Source of the DNA: Thinopyrum elongatum
Taxonomy: Eukaryota > Streptophyta > Magnoliopsida > Poales > Poaceae
DNA: 64,000 bases
Direction: 5' to 3'
NCBI GenBank assembly: GCA_011799875.1
Contig: JAAAXO010000113.1
Coordinates: forward strand, 7,966 to 71,965
Part shown: piece by piece, positions 59,706 through 64,000 of the stretch
Numbering within the stretch: the stretch's first letter is position 1
How the letters are laid out: each line of letters opens with the position of its first letter
Program-made: the position numbers and the translations under genes
Notes under the pieces: model-generated
Databases searched by the model: none
What the model saw: the letters and a program-made list of their open reading frames with translations, nothing else
What the model was told of the DNA's origin: nothing

Positions 59706-62185
59706 AATTCCTGCTCGTCCTCGAGTAGTTAAATGATAAAAACAGATTTTTTGATGGGAATGCTGCCTAACATGTTCATCACATATTCTTTTCTTTTATA
59801 GCATGGACATTTGGACTTTTAGATGATTCAAAGCAATATTCTATATTTGACATGAAGACATCAATACTCAAGCATATCAACCAGCAACCATGTCTTTCAA
59901 AACATTAACACTAAAGAAAGTTATCCCTAGCCCATCATGCTCAATCATTGATCCATTCATGAAACACACTCGGATATTACCAACATCCAATGCACAAGTA
60001 TGATCATAGTGCTCCCTAGTTGGTGCTTTATAAGAGAAGATGGAGACTCAAATAAAAATAAAAATTGCATAAAGTAAATAGATAGGCTTTTCGCAGAGGG
60101 AAGCAGAGATTTGTAGAGGTGCCAGAGCTCAAAGCTTAAATTGAGAGATAAAAATATTTTGAGAGGCATGCTTTTCCCGTCAACGAAAATGACCGAGTAA
60201 TTCCCAATACTTTTCTTGCTAGATACATCGTAGGCGGTTCCCAAACATAAAATAAAGTTTATTCCTTTTTCCACCATTCTTTCACAATCCATGGCTAGTC
60301 GTATCCATGGGAGCCTTCCAAACCAACACTTTCCAAGGAATTTATAATTTGACAACATAAAGTAAATTTCGTTTTCATTTCAGGACTGGGCATCCCTATT
60401 ACCGTCACACTCTAGTGCAATGACAAGTGAATAAATACTCATCTCGAGAATAACACATCTAGCATGGAAAAATATTGGCTACCCCCTACCACTTCATGAG
60501 CGGTACGGGCACACAAAAAGAATTCATTTTGAAAATTAGAGTTGGCACATACAAATTTACTTAGAACGACACGAAAATACCACATATACGTAGGTATGGT
60601 GGACTGATATGGCATAACTGGGTTTAAAGATTTTGGATGCAGAAGTAGTATTCCCACTTAGTACAAGGAAAGGCTAGCAAAAGATTAAGAAGCAACCAAC
60701 CAAGAAACAAAAATTCTCATAAACGAGCATTAAGCATAACTAACACCAAATAATGCACCACAAGTAGGACGTAATTTCATTGCATAACTATTGACTTTCG
60801 TGCTTGCATAGGGAATCACAAACCTTAACACCAATATACTTACTAAAGCATAATTACTCACCAACATGACTCACATATCACTATCATCATATCTCAAAAC
60901 TATTACAAGGAATCAAATTTATATTGTCCAACGATCTTCATGAAAGTTTTTATTATATCCCCCTTGGATATCTATCACTTTGGGACTAATTTCATATTTT
61001 ACCATTGCTTATATCAAGCTCTCAAACAAATTTAAGTGCAGAACATGGGCATAAATAATTTTCATCATGTCTCAAAATGATATAAGTGAAGCATGAGTGA
61101 ATTTCTTTAAAAATTTACTAATTCTCAAATTAATCTAAGTGAAGCATGCGAGTATTTCTTCAAAAATTAAAGCACTACCGTGCTAAAAAAGATATAAGTG
61201 AAGCACTAGAGCAATTCCATAGCTAAAAAAATTTAAGTGAAGCACATAGAGCAATTATAACAAATCATAGCATCATTATGGCTCTCTCAAATAGGTGTGT
61301 CCAGCAAGGATGATTGTGACAAACTAAAAAATCAAAACAAGCAAAGACTCATATAGTACAAAACGCTCCAAGCAAAACTCATGATATGTGACGAATAATA
61401 ATATAGCTCCAAGTAAAATTACCGATGGTTGTTAGAAGAAAGAGGGGATGCCTTCCGGGGCATCCCCAAGCTTAGTTGCTTGGTTCTCCTTGAATATGAC
61501 CTTGGGGTGCCATGGGCATACCCAAGCTTAGGCTCTTTTCACTTCTTATTCCTTCATCCATCGTGATCTCACCCAAAACTTGAAAACTTCAATCACACAA
61601 AACTTAACAAAACCTTCGTGAGATCCTTTAGTATAATAAAGCAAATCACCACTCTAAGTACTGTTGCAAACCCATTCATATTTTATTATTGCATTATACC
61701 TACTGTATTCTAAATTTTCCATGGCTTATACTCTCCAATACAATCCATAGATTCATCAAAATAAACACACAATGCAACGAAAACAGAATCTGTCAAAAAC
61801 AGAACAATCTGTAGTAATCTGGACTTTGTCCATACTTCTGTAACTCCAAAACGTCTGAAAAATTAAGAAAACGTTGGTAATTTGTATATCAATCTCGTCT
61901 AAAAAAATCAGAATTTTATCACGCTTCTGTGATTTTTAACAATTCTGCTACTGGGCGGAAAAGTTTCTATTTTCAACAAGATCAAATCAACTCTCACCAA
62001 ACATGATCCCAAAGGCTTTACTTGGCACAAACACTAATTAAAACATAAAAACACAATCATAACAGTAGCATAATTGTGTGAACACACAAGAACAGAAAGA
62101 AAAAGGCAAAAATAAATTTTATTCATTGGGTTGCCTCCCAACAAGCGCTATTATTTATGCCCCTAGCTAGGCATAATGCATAGAT
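59706..62185 (-). mobile_element. Noncoding internal region of gypsy element
   Basis: AT-rich, no credible gene. Two GGGGATGCC/GGGTATGCC-AAGCTTAG words lie near 61447-61540. It is homologous in inverted orientation to 11291-13270 and 15018-15787, and in the same orientation to 30521-31858. Unlike those copies it contains no A/C tract. Confidence 0.6.
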
Positions 62186-62740
62186 TCAAGTATTGTCATA
62201 TTTAGTTTTTGCTACCTTTGTGACGGCTATTTCAAACCCGGGAGGCTCTTTACGCTTCCCCAAATTATCAGGAAAAGAGACCATTTTGAGATCTAGAATA
62301 TCCAACCGCTTATTACAAAGAGTAATCAAAGTATTCATGCGATTGAGGTTTCCACTAATATGTATGAGGGGTTCATTATATTTTTGCAACTCAACCAAAT
62401 TTTTCTGTAAATCACCCAATTTGTCTAGTATTTGGACCGCTTCTTGAGTTAAAGTAAACCCCTTTTTTGGTGGTGGAACTCCTAATATTCCCTCTATTAT
62501 TTCATTGGCAGTATTAGCATCAATTTCAATAAAGTTCCCTTTAGTAGCAAAATCCAAGAGTTGCCTATGATGCAAGGTTAAACCTATATAAAAATTACGA
62601 AGCAAGATCTTTGCATCTCCTTTTATATTGCAGATGCGGTAAGATTCCATCAACCTATACCAGGCATCTTTCAAATTTTCTCCTTGCTTCTGTTTGAAGT
62701 ATAAAACTTCAAAATCCGGTGACAAAGGAGGAGGAGTCAT
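62186..62740 (-). CDS. gag: Short gag-like protein of non-autonomous gypsy element
   Basis: 184 codons from ATG at 62740 to the stop at 62186. Residues FKQKQGENLKDAWYRLMESY, then ILLRNFYIGLTLHHRQLLD and FIEIDANTANEIIEGILG, match the retrotransposon gag core pattern of Athila-like elements. There is no CCHC zinc knuckle, and the protein is far shorter than a full Athila gag. The frame is open further upstream into the LTR, but I chose this ATG because gag-like residues start just after it (MTPPPLSPDFEVLYF). The product may assemble with gag of a full partner. Whether it is expressed is unknown. Confidence 0.6.
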   Translation of the reverse strand: MTPPPLSPDFEVLYFKQKQGENLKDAWYRLMESYRICNIKGDAKILLRNFYIGLTLHHRQLLDFATKGNFIEIDANTANEIIEGILGVPPPKKGFTLTQEAVQILDKLGDLQKNLVELQKYNEPLIHISGNLNRMNTLITLCNKRLDILDLKMVSFPDNLGKRKEPPGFEIAVTKVAKTKYDNT

Positions 62741-62959
62741 AACGATAGAGTAGGCACGCAAGATCACACGCAAACAGAAGATCGAACGAGAAAAAGGCAA
62801 ACAAAAAGAAGGCAAAATAAAAAAAAGGCAAATAATTTTGTGCTTTTCGCAAAAACTTTTTTGAAGTGGGGGAGATGAAAATGAGAGGAAAATGGCAAAT
62901 AATGTAAATTGCAATGAGATGAGATTTGTGATGAGGAAACAGATAGATGTTGGTGATAT

Positions 62960-62978
62960 CTCCTCGGCAACGACGCCA
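62960..62978 (-). promoter_or_regulatory. Primer binding site, tRNA-Asp type
   Basis: The minus strand reads TGGCGTCGTTGCCGAGGAG, 11 bases after the LTR end. It differs at a few positions from the TGGCGCCGTTGCCGGGGA motif that I recall as the tRNA-Asp priming site of Athila-type elements. Confidence 0.7.
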
Positions 62979-62989
62979 GAAATTCTTCC

Positions 62990-64000
62990 TGATTGCTTGT
63001 ATCTGCGTTGGTATTTCCCCGAAGAGGAGAGGATGATGCAGCACAACAACGGTAAGTATTTTCCCCAGTTATGAAACCAAGGTTATCAATCCAGTAGGAG
63101 AACCAAGCAACACTACGAAAACGGTACCTGCACACAAATAACAAATACTTGCAACCCAACGCGTAAGAGGGGTTATCAATCCCTCCTCGGTATTGAGATA
63201 GATAAAACTGTAGTAGATTGGATAAATAGATCTTGTAAAAACACAAAATAAAATAAATAAAGAAAAAGTGCAGCAAGGTATTTTTGGGTTTTTGGAATAA
63301 TAGATCTGAAAACAATATGATAAAAGATAGACCCGGGGGCGGTAGCTTTCACTAGTGGCTTCTCTCGAGAAGATAGCATGCGGTGGGTAAACAAATTACT
63401 GTTGGGCAATTGATAGAAGAGCAAATAATTATGATGATATCCAAGGCAATGATCATGTATATAGGCATCACGTCCAAGATTAGTAGACCAACTCCTGCCT
63501 GCAGCTACTACTATTACTCCACACATCGACCGCTATCCAGCATGCATCTAGTGTATTAAGTTCATGGAGAAACGGAGTAATGCAATAAGAACCATGACAT
63601 GATGTAGACAAGATCTATTCATGAAGGAATAGACCCCATCTTTTTATCCTTAATAGTAATGATACATACGTGCCTCGCTAGCCCTTCTGTCACTGGGTGA
63701 GGACACCGCAAGATCAAACCCATCACAAAGCACCTCTTCCCATTACAAGAAAAATCGATCTAGTCGGCCTAACTAAACCAAAGATTCGGAGAAGAAATAG
63801 GAGGCTATAAATAATCATGCATATAAGAGATCAAAATAAACTTAAATAATATTCATGGATATAGATCTGATCATAAACTCGAACTTCATCAGATCCCAAC
63901 AAACACACCGCAAAAAGTCATTACATCAAATGGATCTCCAAGAACAACGAGGAGAACATTATATTGAGAATCAAAAAGACAGAATAAGCCATCTAGCTAC
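62990..64000 (-). mobile_element. 5' LTR of non-autonomous gypsy element, partial
   Basis: This matches 58103-59120 in the same orientation with scattered substitutions (for example TATCTGCGTTGGTATTTCCC against TATCTGGGTTGGTATTTCTC). It runs off the window. Confidence 0.85.

Larger units (their letters stand above)
58103..64000 (-). mobile_element. Non-autonomous gypsy element with short gag only (extends past window)
   Basis: On the minus strand the order is 5' LTR (62990 to beyond 64000), primer site (62960-62978), short gag (62186-62740), noncoding region (59706-62185), polypurine tract (59692-59705) and 3' LTR (58103-59691). The internal part is only 3.3 kb with no protease, RT or integrase, so it depends on a partner. 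The two LTRs are clearly the same sequence with scattered differences. GTCTC (58098-58102) is the candidate target duplication, with its partner outside the window. Confidence 0.8.

Overview
This window looks like intergenic DNA of a large grass genome, most likely a Triticeae species (wheat, Aegilops, barley or rye group). It is almost entirely nested transposable elements: Ty3/gypsy LTR retrotransposons of the Tekay (Del) chromovirus type and of the Athila type, a non-autonomous gypsy element, and CACTA DNA transposons. I find no intact host gene, tRNA, rRNA or CRISPR array. Family-level calls rest on motifs and on recall of Triticeae repeat types. No database search was possible.

Layout. 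1-4093: partial minus-strand Tekay-like LTR inserted in a CACTA transposase remnant (4098-4499). 4500-8312: more CACTA-type material, with perfect hairpins carrying a TTTAGTCCCGGTTGG-type arm and a decayed multi-exon B3-like cargo gene (6713-7774). 8320-17204: a poorly resolved stretch. It holds an inverted, indel-ridden copy of the sequence at 17.2-19.8 kb, a plus-strand 3' end of a gypsy element, a 1.75 kb tract of almost pure A and C, and a 655-base gap. 17205-19331: an 80-bp tandem repeat, then a clean Athila reverse transcriptase/RNase H segment. 19332-29432: a Tekay element with 5' LTR, tRNA-Met primer site, an extra upstream ORF, gag-pol and the first 384 bp of its 3' LTR. 29433-34084: a second error-rich patch repeating host-element pieces. 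34085-37946: a full-length Tekay LTR. 37947-43059: the Athila element resumes with integrase, an accessory ORF and its 3' LTR.

43176-51554 is a CACTA element with recognisable terminal repeats and a matching 3-bp target duplication (TGC). It has no transposase and is interrupted by a 210-base gap whose two flanks are near-identical over 2.2 kb. 50786-56717 is a 2,966-bp tandem duplication that includes the CACTA 3' end and adjacent LINE-like sequence. 56763-58102 is a truncated minus-strand LTR, cut by a minus-strand gypsy element (58103 to beyond the window) that keeps only a short gag.

The best single reading of 17-43 kb is one Athila element interrupted by one Tekay element between RNase H and integrase (flanks GTATG/GTATA), with misassembled filler at 29.4-34.5 kb. 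The Tekay element is dead: its gag-pol has three in-frame stops, each explicable as a C-to-T change, and the integrase catalytic Glu is replaced by Gly at exactly D-35 spacing. The observations most worth following up are conserved exon-like segments and a four-copy spaced motif inside the Tekay LTRs, splice-acceptor-like sites directly before the upstream ORF and before gag, and the paired base changes between CACTA hairpins.
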